A stretch of 64,000 nucleotides of DNA from Pseudanabaena biceps (GTDB taxonomy: Bacteria; Cyanobacteriota; Cyanobacteriia; Pseudanabaenales; Pseudanabaenaceae), in the NCBI GenBank assembly GCA_013361095.1, contig JAATWA010000001.1, positions 3,813,001 through 3,877,000 on the forward strand, read 5' to 3'. Below, in pieces: positions 18,286 through 27,090 of this stretch. A program made the position numbers and the translations under genes. The notes under the pieces were generated by a model. That model ran no database searches and was not told the DNA's origin. It saw only the letters and a list, made by a program, of their open reading frames with translations. Every line of letters starts with the position of its first letter. Positions within the stretch are counted from its first letter, which is position 1.

Positions 18286-18888
18286 ATGTCCTACGATAAT
18301 CCTCGCATCGCCAAAATTCACCGCAAAACTAGCGAAACCGATGTCACTGTGGCGCTAAATCTTGATGGCACAGGTAAAGGAAATATTAATACTGGTATTC
18401 CCTTTCTCGATCATATGTTGCATCAGATTTGCTCCCATGGATTGATTGATTTAGACATTCAGGCAACAGGCGATCTGCATATAGATGATCACCATACCAA
18501 CGAGGATGTAGGTATGGTGTTAGGTCAAGCTCTCGGACAAGCATTAGGCGATCGCAAAGGTATTAATCGCTTTGGTCATTTTGTCGTACCCCTTGATGAG
18601 TCTTTAGTACAGGTGGCTCTCGATTTTTCAGGTCGTCCCTATTTGGTCTATGGTTTAGTAATTCCCAATCAACGTGTCGGAACTTACGATACTGAGCTAG
18701 TGCGTGAGTTCTTCCAAGCCGTAGTCAATCATGCTCAGATGACTTTGCATATTCGTCCCTTAGAAAGTGGCAATTCTCATCACATTATTGAGGCTGCTTT
18801 TAAAGCTTTTGCCCGCGCCACTAAGATGGCGATTGAAGTTGATCCGCGTCGCGCCACAGTTATTCCTAGCTCTAAAGGCGTTTTATAG
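18286..18888 (+). CDS. hisB: Imidazoleglycerol-phosphate dehydratase
   Basis: Histidine biosynthesis, sixth step. The 200-residue protein has [23 protein letters not shown], and the second metal motif [14 protein letters not shown], the His/Glu sets that bind two Mn ions. This is the monofunctional form. A double hairpin follows. No other his genes are near, as usual in cyanobacteria. Confidence 0.95.
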   Translation: MSYDNPRIAKIHRKTSETDVTVALNLDGTGKGNINTGIPFLDHMLHQICSHGLIDLDIQATGDLHIDDHHTNEDVGMVLGQALGQALGDRKGINRFGHFVVPLDESLVQVALDFSGRPYLVYGLVIPNQRVGTYDTELVREFFQAVVNHAQMTLHIRPLESGNSHHIIEAAFKAFARATKMAIEVDPRRATVIPSSKGVL

Positions 18889-18917
18889 ATTCAACGTAAA
18901 GCGCTCAAGAAGCGCCA

Positions 18918-19006
18918 AATTTTTTGGAGTGTTGCTTTGCAACACTCCAAAAAATTCTTGAAAGAAATTTTTAAAAGCGCCGCGAGGCGGCGCTTTTAAA
19001 AATTTC
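18918..19006. terminator. Two stacked armed hairpins after hisB
   Basis: First: perfect 18-bp arms 18918-18935/18939-18956 (GTGTTGC core). Second: perfect 20-bp arms 18964-18983/18987-19006 (AAAAGCGCCGC core). They are followed by the core-only palindrome AGCGCAAAGCGCTGTAA at about 19021. Confidence 0.75.
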
Positions 19007-19090
19007 GGGTTTAGGGCTTAAGCGCAAAGCGCTGTAAAATATGAAACCGTTATTCCAGAAACAATCTCTAAGTTAAGCTCACAAAATACG

Positions 19091-20014
19091 TTGAATAGCA
19101 ACTTAAAAAACGTTACGGTCATTGGATCAGGAGATTGGGGCAGCGCGATCGCCACTTTGCTCAAAACCAATCATCACCATGTTCAAATTTGGTCACGACA
19201 AAGTGATTTATCTTTAACGGAAATGGTGGCTCATAGTGATGCCATTATCTCGGCAGTGTCGATAAAAGGCGTAAGAACGATCGCCGAAAAACTACAGCAA
19301 GCCAAATTACAACCTCACGCCATTTTAGTGAGTGCCACCAAAGGTTTAGAGCCAAATACTAGACAAACTCCCTCCCAAATCTGGCGATCGCTACTGCCTG
19401 AATATCCACTGGTGGTTTTGTCGGGACCAAATCTGTCTAAGGAGATTATGGCGGGAAAACCTGCGGCGACAGTGGTGGCAAGCGTCGATGATCAAGCGGC
19501 GCAAACTATCCAAGCTATCTTTGCATCTCGAAATTTTAGGGTTTACACCAATGCTGATCCTGTGGGTGTGGAGTTGGGCGGAACCCTCAAAAATGTGATT
19601 GCGATCGCGGTGGGTGCTTGTGATGGACTAGATTTGGGGGCTAATGCTAAGTCCGCCTTAATTACGCGATCGCTCATTGAAATTATCCGTGTTGGAGTTT
19701 ATTTTGGAGCGCAACCTGAGACATTTTGGGGATTGTCGGGCTTGGGCGATCTGCTGGCAACTTGCAATAGCAATCTCAGTCGCAACTATCAAGTTGGCTA
19801 CGCGATCGCGCAAGGTATGAGTCTAGAGGAAGCGATCTCGAGTGTGAGTGGTACGGCGGAAGGAGTGAATACCGCAAGTGTGTTGATGGAAATTAGCGAT
19901 CGTGAAAAAATATATGTTCCTGTTTCCCGTTATGTCTATCGGTTGCTCAAGGATGAAATTAATTTGCCGCAAGCTGTAGAAGGTTTAATGGAAAGAGATC
20001 TTAAACAGGAATAA
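19091..20014 (+). CDS. gpsA: Glycerol-3-phosphate dehydrogenase [NAD(P)+]
   Basis: Reduces dihydroxyacetone phosphate to sn-glycerol-3-phosphate for membrane lipids. Motifs: N-terminal GSGDWGSAIA dinucleotide fold, SGPNLSKEI, GGTLKNVIAIAVG with the catalytic lysine, and SGLGDLLATC. At 307 residues it is slightly shorter than many. The only reasonable start is TTG 19091; there is no upstream ATG and the first glycine motif begins soon after. No clear Shine-Dalgarno sequence. Confidence 0.93.
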   Translation: MNSNLKNVTVIGSGDWGSAIATLLKTNHHHVQIWSRQSDLSLTEMVAHSDAIISAVSIKGVRTIAEKLQQAKLQPHAILVSATKGLEPNTRQTPSQIWRSLLPEYPLVVLSGPNLSKEIMAGKPAATVVASVDDQAAQTIQAIFASRNFRVYTNADPVGVELGGTLKNVIAIAVGACDGLDLGANAKSALITRSLIEIIRVGVYFGAQPETFWGLSGLGDLLATCNSNLSRNYQVGYAIAQGMSLEEAISSVSGTAEGVNTASVLMEISDREKIYVPVSRYVYRLLKDEINLPQAVEGLMERDLKQE

Positions 20015-20060
20015 TAGTTACAGATAAGTCGACATAGTTATAAACCAAAACCAGATTGAC

Positions 20061-20085
20061 GTGCCGCCTGCTAAGCGGGCGGCAC
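20061..20085. repeat. Core hairpin GTGCCGCC with a decayed outer arm
   Basis: 11-bp stem with one wobble pair (GTGCCGCC...GGCGGCAC). The left flank has the usual AAAACCAGATTGAC arm, but the right side does not match it, so this looks like a copy that has lost one arm. Confidence 0.6.
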
Positions 20086-20220
20086 AGTAGTTTCTTAGCT
20101 GCTTAGTGCGATCGCTAACTTGACAAGTATCCATTTGATTTATAAGTATTCATTTGATTTCTCTTAGAAATATTAGAACGGAAGTTAAATACCCATACCG
20201 TAATCTATTGATTCACCGTG

Positions 20221-20319
20221 ATACTCCCTTCCCAGTCTAAAAATAAACATTAAAACCCAAGGATTAGCGTTGCGGCGCTTCGCGCCGCAACGTCTAATTT
20301 TTCACTGGGAAGGGAGTAT
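20221..20319. repeat. Nested hairpin with ACTGGGAAGGGAGTAT outer arms
   Basis: A perfect 16-bp outer inverted repeat (20221-20236/20304-20319) encloses an 11-bp GTTGCGGCGC-TTC-GCGCCGCAAC hairpin (20268-20292). The string CACTGGGAAGG also follows the hairpin at 42484-42534. Confidence 0.75.
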
Positions 20320-20334
20320 TCAGCAACGAAATAG

Positions 20335-20391
20335 ATAGACCCAAAAGATGAGTTGCGGCGCAAAGCGCCGCAACTCATCTTTTGGGTCTAT
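20335..20391. repeat. Armed hairpin, GTTGCGGCGC core, about 27-bp perfect arms
   Basis: Arms 20335-20361/20365-20391 with loop AAA; outer ATAGACCCAAAAGATGA. The remaining gap to parA (20392-20596) is AT-rich with no gene seen. Confidence 0.8.
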
Positions 20392-20596
20392 GTTTTGAGT
20401 AAAATCTATATTGCGACAATTCTCTCTCATTTTCAGCAAGGGTTTCAAAGCTAAAAATGGTGGAGCTATTTTTAATTCTGCTATAACAAATTATGGTGTA
20501 TTGTTGATTCACTGAAAATGACTAATTAAGACAATTTAGGTCTGTTAGCTTCGTAAACTTCACCGAGTAACTATATTTCGTGGATATTTTAGAATA

Positions 20597-21559
20597 ATGG
20601 GCAAAATCATCGCAACGGTAAACATGAAAGGCGGCGTTGGTAAAACCACCCTTACTGTCAATCTCGCCACCTGCTTAGCTAAAATTCATCGTAAGAAAGT
20701 ACTAGTTGTAGACCTAGATACCCAAATCAGCGCCACCCTCAGTATGATTTCGCCTGCTGACTTTGCAAAATGCCGCAGAGAAAATCGCACCTTACGCAAT
20801 CTCGTCAGTCAAGCAATCTCTCGGTATGCAGTGCAAGTCAATGATCCCGAAGAAAAGGTCTATCAAGTTAAAGATCTGGTTATTCCCCATGTTTGCAAAG
20901 TACAGGGACTAGATCTATTAGTCGGCGATATTGACTTATACGATGAGTTTCTCGTCTCAGAAATGCTCTACAACCGATCGCTACTATACGAAGAGAAGCA
21001 AACCTTCCAACAAACATGGAGCAAGTTTGAGCAGTCTCTAATCAAAGGTATTCTTGAACCTGCAATTCGTAACTATGACTTCATCATCCTAGACTGTGCC
21101 CCCGGCTATAACCTAATCACCCGTAGCAGTCTGGTCGCTAGTGACTATTACTTAATGCCTGCTAGACCAGAGCCGCTCTCTGTTGTCGGTATTCAGTTAT
21201 TAGAAAGACGGATCGAAAGACTGCGTGAAGTCTATCGTGAAGATAATTCCGTCAATATCCAACTCCTCGGCATTGTCTTTAGTATGTCCGCAGGGTTTAC
21301 TCTTAGTCGCTACTATCAAAAAGTAATGGATCGGGTTAGCGCTGACTTCAGTAGTGCCAAGATTTTTAAAACTAAGATTCCCAATGATGTAAATGTCGCT
21401 AAAGCGGTGGATAATTTTGTTCCTGCATCTTTATCTAATCCTAATTCCGCAGGTTCAAAAGCCTTTGCGGAAATAACTATAGAACTTTTAAAGAAGCTAG
21501 AAGTCTCTCTCGGTAAAAAAGAACAAACTTCAAGATTAAGTCTGGTGGATTTGGAATAA
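20597..21559 (+). CDS. ParA/MinD-like P-loop ATPase, orphan
   Basis: A 320-residue ATPase of the ParA family. The deviant Walker A is KGGVGKTT (K11 signature lysine, K16), Walker A' VVDLDTQ, and Walker B FIILDCAPG. There is no N-terminal helix-turn-helix, so it resembles the small type Ib / cargo-positioning ParAs. No parB or other partner gene lies beside it; the neighbours are hairpins and an opposing decarboxylase gene. Its cargo (DNA, carboxysome or chemotaxis cluster) cannot be told from sequence. Confidence 0.85.
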   Translation: MGKIIATVNMKGGVGKTTLTVNLATCLAKIHRKKVLVVDLDTQISATLSMISPADFAKCRRENRTLRNLVSQAISRYAVQVNDPEEKVYQVKDLVIPHVCKVQGLDLLVGDIDLYDEFLVSEMLYNRSLLYEEKQTFQQTWSKFEQSLIKGILEPAIRNYDFIILDCAPGYNLITRSSLVASDYYLMPARPEPLSVVGIQLLERRIERLREVYREDNSVNIQLLGIVFSMSAGFTLSRYYQKVMDRVSADFSSAKIFKTKIPNDVNVAKAVDNFVPASLSNPNSAGSKAFAEITIELLKKLEVSLGKKEQTSRLSLVDLE

Positions 21560-21589
21560 GTATAGCGATCTCTAGATATAAAACCCAAT

Positions 21590-21667
21590 AATTGACTGTC
21601 GGCGCGCCGCCAGTCAATTGTAGCAAAGCCAAAGGCAGCGCGGAGCGCCGCTTTTGGCTTTGCTACA
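21590..21667. repeat. Two hairpins between parA and the decarboxylase
   Basis: A GGCGCGCC-centred hairpin with arms AATTGACT/AGTCAATT (21590-21619), then a 23-bp hairpin (21619-21641/21645-21667, two mismatches) whose right arm covers the decarboxylase stop codon. Confidence 0.7.
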
Positions 21668-23039
21668 ACGATCGCCCTGCGTAGGGATGCAAAACTACGG
21701 CTTTGAGAATGCGATCGCCTTTCCATAGAGGAAGCGATAGCCATAATTTGTCATCATCAATCCATTGCTGGCGGAGTTTGGTGGTGCTGAAATGGGGATC
21801 TTGAGACTTGAGACAGATAATATTTAGGGTCGGTTCACAGACCAATTCTAGCTCTGGTGAAAGCTCAACCCATTGTCTGAGACTTTCTGATAAATCTAGC
21901 GATCGCTCCACTAGATATTGACAGCCAGAAGTTCCCATTGCCTTGAGAGCCATCCAGAGTTTGAGGCTATCGGTGCGGCGAGTGCCTTGGAGATTGAGAT
22001 TGCCAAAATTGAGAGTTTGCTCATCCATATAGGGCAGTTCACTATCAAAGCCATCGATCAAATTTTGCTTCTCTTTGACGATTAACATGGCACAGGTTCG
22101 CGCTACCCATAGCCACTTTTGCGGATTAAAGGTGAGGGAGTCGGCTAGATTACAACCTTGAAATAGCGGCTGTAATCGAGGTGAAAAAACACCCGCACCT
22201 CCATAGGCTGCATCCACATGAAACCAGCATTCATAACGCTTAGCGATCGCACCCACTGCTTGAATTGGATCGATCGCACCTGTAACCGTTGTCCCTGCGA
22301 TCGCCGCCACAAAGAAGGGTTGCTTACCTGCTTTTATCGATTTTTGAATGGCTAATTCTAGTTCTTCGAGTATAATTTCGCCACGATGATTAGTTGCCAC
22401 CCGAATCAAATTCTCTTTGCCTAAACCGATCACATTCATCGCCTTCTCAAAGGAAGTATGGGCGGCTTCAGAGACAAAAGCGACTAAGTTATTGATATTG
22501 CCTGAATTACGGCTTTGGGGCTGTTTCCAGTTTCTTGCTAAGAGAAGCGCTGAAATATTGGCAAGACTGCCGCCTGCTGTCATAGTTCCGAAGCAATTAC
22601 TTCCTAACCCAAAGAGGTTCCCAAACCATTGCATGAGTTGCGCTTCCATTTGGGTAAAGATGGGCGCGAGTTCATAACTCAGCATATTGTTATTGATTGC
22701 TGACACCAAAGCATCTGCCCAGATTGTGATCATCGCGGGAACGCTATCCATATGTCCCATATAGTCGGGATTATGAAAGTTAATCGTGCGCGGCAAAATT
22801 TGCGATCGCACTTCTTGGATGATTTCTAAAATCGATTCTCCCTGCTTAGGAATGTTGATATTAAAGAGCGAACTATCCTTTACAAAGGATTGATTTTGAC
22901 TATCTAATACCGAATCAACGATCAAATCAACAAATTGATAACCCAATTTACGAATCGCTTCAATATTGGAGCGATCGGGATTGAGGAAGTGATCATCAAG
23001 GGAAAATTTTTGAGGAGGATTTTGAGGAAATTCGGGCAT
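21663..23039 (-). CDS. PLP-dependent group II decarboxylase (aromatic amino acid / glutamate type)
   Basis: A 458-residue pyridoxal-phosphate decarboxylase. HVDAAYGG holds the PLP-pyridine aspartate, FNPQKW the Schiff-base lysine K308, and GTMTAGGSLANISAL the phosphate-side loop. The family includes tyrosine, DOPA, tryptophan and glutamate decarboxylases; the substrate cannot be decided here. Its start overlaps the stop of the upstream ABC ATPase gene by one base (TAATG), suggesting translational coupling. Confidence 0.85.
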   Translation of the reverse strand: MPEFPQNPPQKFSLDDHFLNPDRSNIEAIRKLGYQFVDLIVDSVLDSQNQSFVKDSSLFNINIPKQGESILEIIQEVRSQILPRTINFHNPDYMGHMDSVPAMITIWADALVSAINNNMLSYELAPIFTQMEAQLMQWFGNLFGLGSNCFGTMTAGGSLANISALLLARNWKQPQSRNSGNINNLVAFVSEAAHTSFEKAMNVIGLGKENLIRVATNHRGEIILEELELAIQKSIKAGKQPFFVAAIAGTTVTGAIDPIQAVGAIAKRYECWFHVDAAYGGAGVFSPRLQPLFQGCNLADSLTFNPQKWLWVARTCAMLIVKEKQNLIDGFDSELPYMDEQTLNFGNLNLQGTRRTDSLKLWMALKAMGTSGCQYLVERSLDLSESLRQWVELSPELELVCEPTLNIICLKSQDPHFSTTKLRQQWIDDDKLWLSLPLWKGDRILKAVVLHPYAGRSL

Positions 23040-24721
23040 TAGGATAAATGTCTGGAGCCGTTGATATGGGGGATGCGGGGAATTGAATCAATTAAAGCCT
23101 TGGTATAGGGATGCTGTGGGTTGGTTAGCACGGATTCAATATTACCCTGTTCTACAATTTTACCCGCCTGCATGACTGCTATGCGATCGCAAAAGAATTG
23201 AGCTACCGCTAAGTCATGGGTAATGAATAGATAAGTTAGCTTAAACTCTTGTTTGAGATCCCGCATCAGTTGCAAAACTTGACTCTGAATTGAAGCATCG
23301 AGCATACTCACTGGCTCATCGCAAACCACAAACTTGGGATTAGTAATCAGAGCGCGGGCGATCGCGACTCTTTGTAATTGACCACCCGAGAGATCGGAGG
23401 GATAGCGATCGGCGAGTTGTGGATCTAGCCCTACTTTTTCTAAAATTGCCAATACTTGCAATCTCGCGGCTTCTGAGTTAGGAACTAATTTATGAATTAG
23501 CAAGGGATCAGCGACGCTCTGCACAACTGTCATTTGCGGGCTAAAACAAGCACGGGGATCTTGAAAGATCATCTGCATTTGCGATCGCATCAGGCGCAGT
23601 TGCTTGGCATTAAGTTTAGTTAGATCCACGCCATCAAAAGAAACTGAACCGTGATCGGGCTTAATTAATTGCAAAATTGCGCGACCTGTAGTGCTTTTGC
23701 CAGAGCCACTTTCACCAATGATACCGAAGGTTTCACCCTCAAATACTTCAAACTTGATACCATCGACAGCCTTAACTAAACCACTGTCAGGCGAAATCCC
23801 TCTAGTCAAGATATTTCCCCCTGTGACATAGTGCTTAGTGAGTCGGCTTACATGAAGTAGTACTTTAGGTGATGGGGATTGAGGAAGTTCTGAAGATGCT
23901 GAATTTGGAGCAGCCTCGGAAATCTCAGGATCAACAATGATTGAGTCGGGATTGAGCGCATCGGGATTAAAGTGAAGAACTGAACCTAAGAGACTTTGCG
24001 TATAAGGATGTTGTGGCGAGCTAAAAATCTGCTCGACTGTCCCTGTCTCCACGATCACCCCTTCATACATCACGGCAATGCGATCGCAATATTGCGCCAC
24101 CATGCCGAGGTCATGGGTCACTAGCAACAATCCCAAATCGCGACTTTTGCGTAAATTAGTTAGCTCTTGCAAAATCTCGGTGGCGACGGTGACATCAAGG
24201 CTAGTTGTCGGTTCATCGGCAATCAATAACACAGGATTGAGAAGCAACGACAGTGCGATCGCCACACGCTGTCGCATCCCACCACTAAATTCATGGGGAT
24301 ATTGTCTGGATCTAGTAGGATCGATGCGAACCGATCTTAGGGCATCGTGGATACGATTTTGGGCAGTTTGCCTAGACAATTTAGGATAATGCGAAGCCAG
24401 AACTTCAAACCCATGATCAGCGATGCTCATTAATGGATCAAGACGTGTCATGGGATCTTGAAAAATTAAACCCACCTTTTCGCCGCGCCATAGCCCGTCC
24501 TTTTTCTTGGCAATTTCTTCGCCATCGACATTTATCGTGCCTTCGAGGCTGGCGTATTTCGGTAATAAATTAATTAGCGATCGCCCAATTGTCGATTTAC
24601 CACAGCCACTTTCGCCAATCAGTCCGAGGGCTTCACCTGCTTGTAAATTAAAAGTAACGCGATCGACCGCAGGCTCAGCGTCACCATAACAAACTGTCAA
24701 ATTTTCGACTTCAAGCAGCAT
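23039..24721 (-). CDS. Fused double ABC transporter ATPase, peptide/nickel (Dpp/Opp) family
   Basis: 560 residues containing two complete ABC ATPase domains. Domain 1 has Walker A GESGCGKST and signature FSGGMRQRVAIAL; domain 2 has GESGSGKST and LSGGQLQRVAIARAL. The order is that of DppD-DppF-type ATPases fused in one chain, like the YejF/GsiA arrangement. No permease or binding protein is in the window, so it must work with membrane subunits elsewhere. It is translationally coupled to the following decarboxylase gene. Confidence 0.9.
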   Translation of the reverse strand: MLLEVENLTVCYGDAEPAVDRVTFNLQAGEALGLIGESGCGKSTIGRSLINLLPKYASLEGTINVDGEEIAKKKDGLWRGEKVGLIFQDPMTRLDPLMSIADHGFEVLASHYPKLSRQTAQNRIHDALRSVRIDPTRSRQYPHEFSGGMRQRVAIALSLLLNPVLLIADEPTTSLDVTVATEILQELTNLRKSRDLGLLLVTHDLGMVAQYCDRIAVMYEGVIVETGTVEQIFSSPQHPYTQSLLGSVLHFNPDALNPDSIIVDPEISEAAPNSASSELPQSPSPKVLLHVSRLTKHYVTGGNILTRGISPDSGLVKAVDGIKFEVFEGETFGIIGESGSGKSTTGRAILQLIKPDHGSVSFDGVDLTKLNAKQLRLMRSQMQMIFQDPRACFSPQMTVVQSVADPLLIHKLVPNSEAARLQVLAILEKVGLDPQLADRYPSDLSGGQLQRVAIARALITNPKFVVCDEPVSMLDASIQSQVLQLMRDLKQEFKLTYLFITHDLAVAQFFCDRIAVMQAGKIVEQGNIESVLTNPQHPYTKALIDSIPRIPHINGSRHLS

Positions 24722-24787
24722 GATTTTTGTGGGCTAGACATGGTGTAGTGGGCTGTAAGCCAAAATACCACACAAGCAGGGCTAGCT

Positions 24788-24837
24788 AACCAAGAAGTGA
24801 GTGGCGGCACTTCGCGCTGCCGCTCACTTCTTAGGTT
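24788..24837. repeat. Hairpin GTGGCGGCAC...GCTGCCGCTCAC
   Basis: Arms of about 20 bp with a few mismatches (outer AACCAAGAAGTGAG/CTCACTTCTTAGGTT). It lies upstream of the ABC ATPase gene and downstream of coaBC. Confidence 0.65.
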
Positions 24838-24887
24838 TTGGTGAATAATTAGGACGTTAATATACTTCACACACTTTGCAAATTTTT

Positions 24888-24963
24888 ACCCCCCTCAGTC
24901 CCCCCTTGAGAAGGGGGGAAGTCTAAATTCTCCCCCTTCTCAAGGGGGAGTTAGAGGGGGGGT
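24888..24963. repeat. C-rich/G-rich dispersed inverted repeat
   Basis: CCCCCTTGAGAAGGGGG and CCCCCTTCTCAAGGGGG, two local palindromes that also pair with each other, with outer CCCCCCTCA/TAGAGGGGGG. It is flanked by a weaker pair (ACTTCACACACT ... AGTGCGTCAAGT). This type of CCCCTT repeat is common in cyanobacterial genomes. Confidence 0.75.
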
Positions 24964-25023
24964 TATAGATTTAGTGCGTCAAGTGTATTGATGCCATGAG
25001 TAGCACACTTTTGTGAATTAGGA

Positions 25024-26226
25024 TTATTCCAAAAAATCAAAGAGGCGATGGGCAAGTTCCAGTTTGGAGCAGAGCGGCGTGGACAAAGTATCGCCATTTG
25101 CTTTTATAAAAGTGGCTTGATTGGTATCTGTCCCAAACCCAGTTTGATCGCTATTCACCAGATTAGCCGCGATCGCATTGAGTCCCTTTCGTTTTAGCTT
25201 TTCTTGTGCAGCAGCGATCGCTTCTGACTGGCTACCAGTTTGGGCAGCAAAGCCCACCAGTATTTGTTCAGGACGTTTGCGAGTTGCCAAGTCTGCCACA
25301 ATATCAGGAATGTATTCCAATTCTAGATTTAAGGGAAGTTCAGATTTTGGCAACTTGAATGCGCTCTGTAACTTAGATCTGACATCACCCACCGCCGCCG
25401 CCGCGATCGCCATATCCGCAAAAGGAAATTCTTCGAGCATCGCTTGATGCATCTCAGCGGAAGTACGGGCGACTCGGAGTAATGGTTGCTCTTTACCCGC
25501 AGGAAGATCTGTTGGAGATGTGGTGATGAGCGTAACTTTTGCGCCACGATGGATAGCAGCTTTGGCGATCGCAAGTCCTTGTTTACCTGTGGAGGGATTG
25601 CCAATAAAGCGCACAGGATCAATAAATTCGCGAGTCCCCCCCGCATTGACTAAAACTTTCTTTCCCTTTAAGTCCTGCTTCCCTTTAGTCAATAGAAAAG
25701 ACTCAATATATTCCAAAATTATTTCTGGTTCCGCCATGCGTCCAGTGCCCACGGCATCACAGGCAAGAATGCCATCCGTCGGTGCGATCGCGCTATAGCG
25801 ATTGTCTTGTAATAATTTATGCCAATTTTCCTGCACGGAAGGCTGTTGCCACATGGAAGTATTCATGGCAGGGGCAAATAGAATTGGGCAAGTAGAAGCG
25901 AGGACGGTATTGGTGAGGAGGTTGTCAGCCATGCCATAGGCAAGTTTTGCGAGGGTATTAGCAGTGACGGGAGCGAGCAGGAATAGATCTGCCCATTCTG
26001 CTAACTCAATGTGTAAGGGTCTACCATGACTCGGTTGCCAGAAGTCAGAGTCAGTATAGGCAGGTTGGCGGGAGAGGGTGGCAAAGGTGAGTGGTGTCAC
26101 AAATTCTGCGGCCGATCGCGTCATGATTACCCGCACTTCGATGCCGCGCTTTGCCAAGCTAGAAACTACCTCACAAACTTTATAGGCGGCGATGCCCCCA
26201 GAAATGCCAATTAAGAGATGATTCAT
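25024..26226 (-). CDS. coaBC: Bifunctional phosphopantothenoylcysteine decarboxylase / phosphopantothenate-cysteine ligase
   Basis: Two consecutive steps of coenzyme A synthesis. The N-terminal CoaC flavoprotein domain shows ISGGIAAYK and APAMNTSMW; the C-terminal CoaB domain shows VLVNAGGTREFIDPVRFIGNPSTGKQG. At 400 residues it is full length. It stands alone; a C-rich repeat lies downstream and a long gene-free region upstream. Confidence 0.95.
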   Translation of the reverse strand: MNHLLIGISGGIAAYKVCEVVSSLAKRGIEVRVIMTRSAAEFVTPLTFATLSRQPAYTDSDFWQPSHGRPLHIELAEWADLFLLAPVTANTLAKLAYGMADNLLTNTVLASTCPILFAPAMNTSMWQQPSVQENWHKLLQDNRYSAIAPTDGILACDAVGTGRMAEPEIILEYIESFLLTKGKQDLKGKKVLVNAGGTREFIDPVRFIGNPSTGKQGLAIAKAAIHRGAKVTLITTSPTDLPAGKEQPLLRVARTSAEMHQAMLEEFPFADMAIAAAAVGDVRSKLQSAFKLPKSELPLNLELEYIPDIVADLATRKRPEQILVGFAAQTGSQSEAIAAAQEKLKRKGLNAIAANLVNSDQTGFGTDTNQATFIKANGDTLSTPLCSKLELAHRLFDFLE

Positions 26227-26572
26227 CGTTGTAGAAATATTGTCTATTGATTATTTAAGTAGGGGCAGAGCATTGCTGCAACTGTTTATCCATATCACTA
26301 GGTTTTGTATACAGGAATGCTCTGCCCTAAACTTAACGCGATCTTAGACTAACCCTCAACTGCGGAAAGGGTAGAGCATTTGCGGATCGAGATTCTGGCG
26401 AAAAGTTAAGAAATTGAGGCGCAAATGCTCTACCCCTACGTCACAATATTGGGGCTTTAGTGATCGCTATAAATTAATAAGAATGATAACAGTTTATTCA
26501 AATTAAGCATCAAAATACACATTGCTAATAATAGTTTTTTGTTGCGATATTTGGCAGTTTATTAAAACCTAG

Positions 26573-26617
26573 GAAAAATTTTGAAAGGCTGTCAAAGCCA
26601 GCCTTTCAAAATTTTTC
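26573..26617. repeat. Armed hairpin, TTGAAAGGCT core
   Basis: 18-bp arms 26573-26590/26600-26617. Compare 59415 and 60200, which share GAAAGGCT and the flank TCTTGTA, but differ at arm positions in a compensated way. Confidence 0.7.
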
Positions 26618-26647
26618 TTGTACTATACAAAACATGAAGACAAAGCC

Positions 26648-26700
26648 AAAAAACAAGAGAGAATTGCGGCACTTCGCGCCGCAATTCTCTCTTGTTTTTT
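26648..26700. repeat. Armed hairpin, AATTGCGGC core, 23-bp perfect arms
   Basis: Arms 26648-26670/26678-26700 around a 7-nt ACTTCGC loop; outer AAAAAACAAGAGAG. No adjacent gene ends here. Confidence 0.75.
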
Positions 26701-27090
26701 AGATAATAATTAGTGATACGATGCTTATTTGCTATAGCAATCCTAAATGATTTGTGAGAGGCTTTGACACGTTCACTAGCTTTGCTATAAAGACTTATAC
26801 TGCTAGCTGAGCGGAGTCGAAGCTCTACTTTTTTCATGAATGATTTAGAACTGCTAGAAGAAGAAAGCATGTAACAAGTTGGGATAAATCTATCTTTAAG
26901 AATAGATTTTTAAGTAATTTTTTAAGATTATGAAAAATTAGATTAAGTAGCTTATGTTAAATTAGATAGTAATCCTAAACCATTTTATAGATAGCCTCAA
27001 TTTCTAGTTTCTCCCAATCATTCAGAACTGCTGTAAATATCATTAAAATAACTGCATAATCACACTATCAAATAAATCTAAATACTAAGT

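Larger units (their letters stand above)
26227..27090. other. Gene-poor 860-bp region with several inverted repeats
   Basis: It holds two paired repeats with GCAGAGCATT or GTAGAGCATTTGC arms (26260-26274/26316-26329; 26369-26383/26421-26435), two armed hairpins (listed separately) and about 380 bp of AT-rich sequence upstream of the DUF1400 hydrolase. An open frame on the minus strand (26592-26870) starts in repeat sequence and is not protein-like. Confidence 0.6.

Noticed and set aside
26592..26870. Open reading frame of 92 codons on the minus strand
   Set aside because: Its 3' part runs through two hairpins and the amino-acid composition is Ser/Lys-rich noise; no family resemblance.
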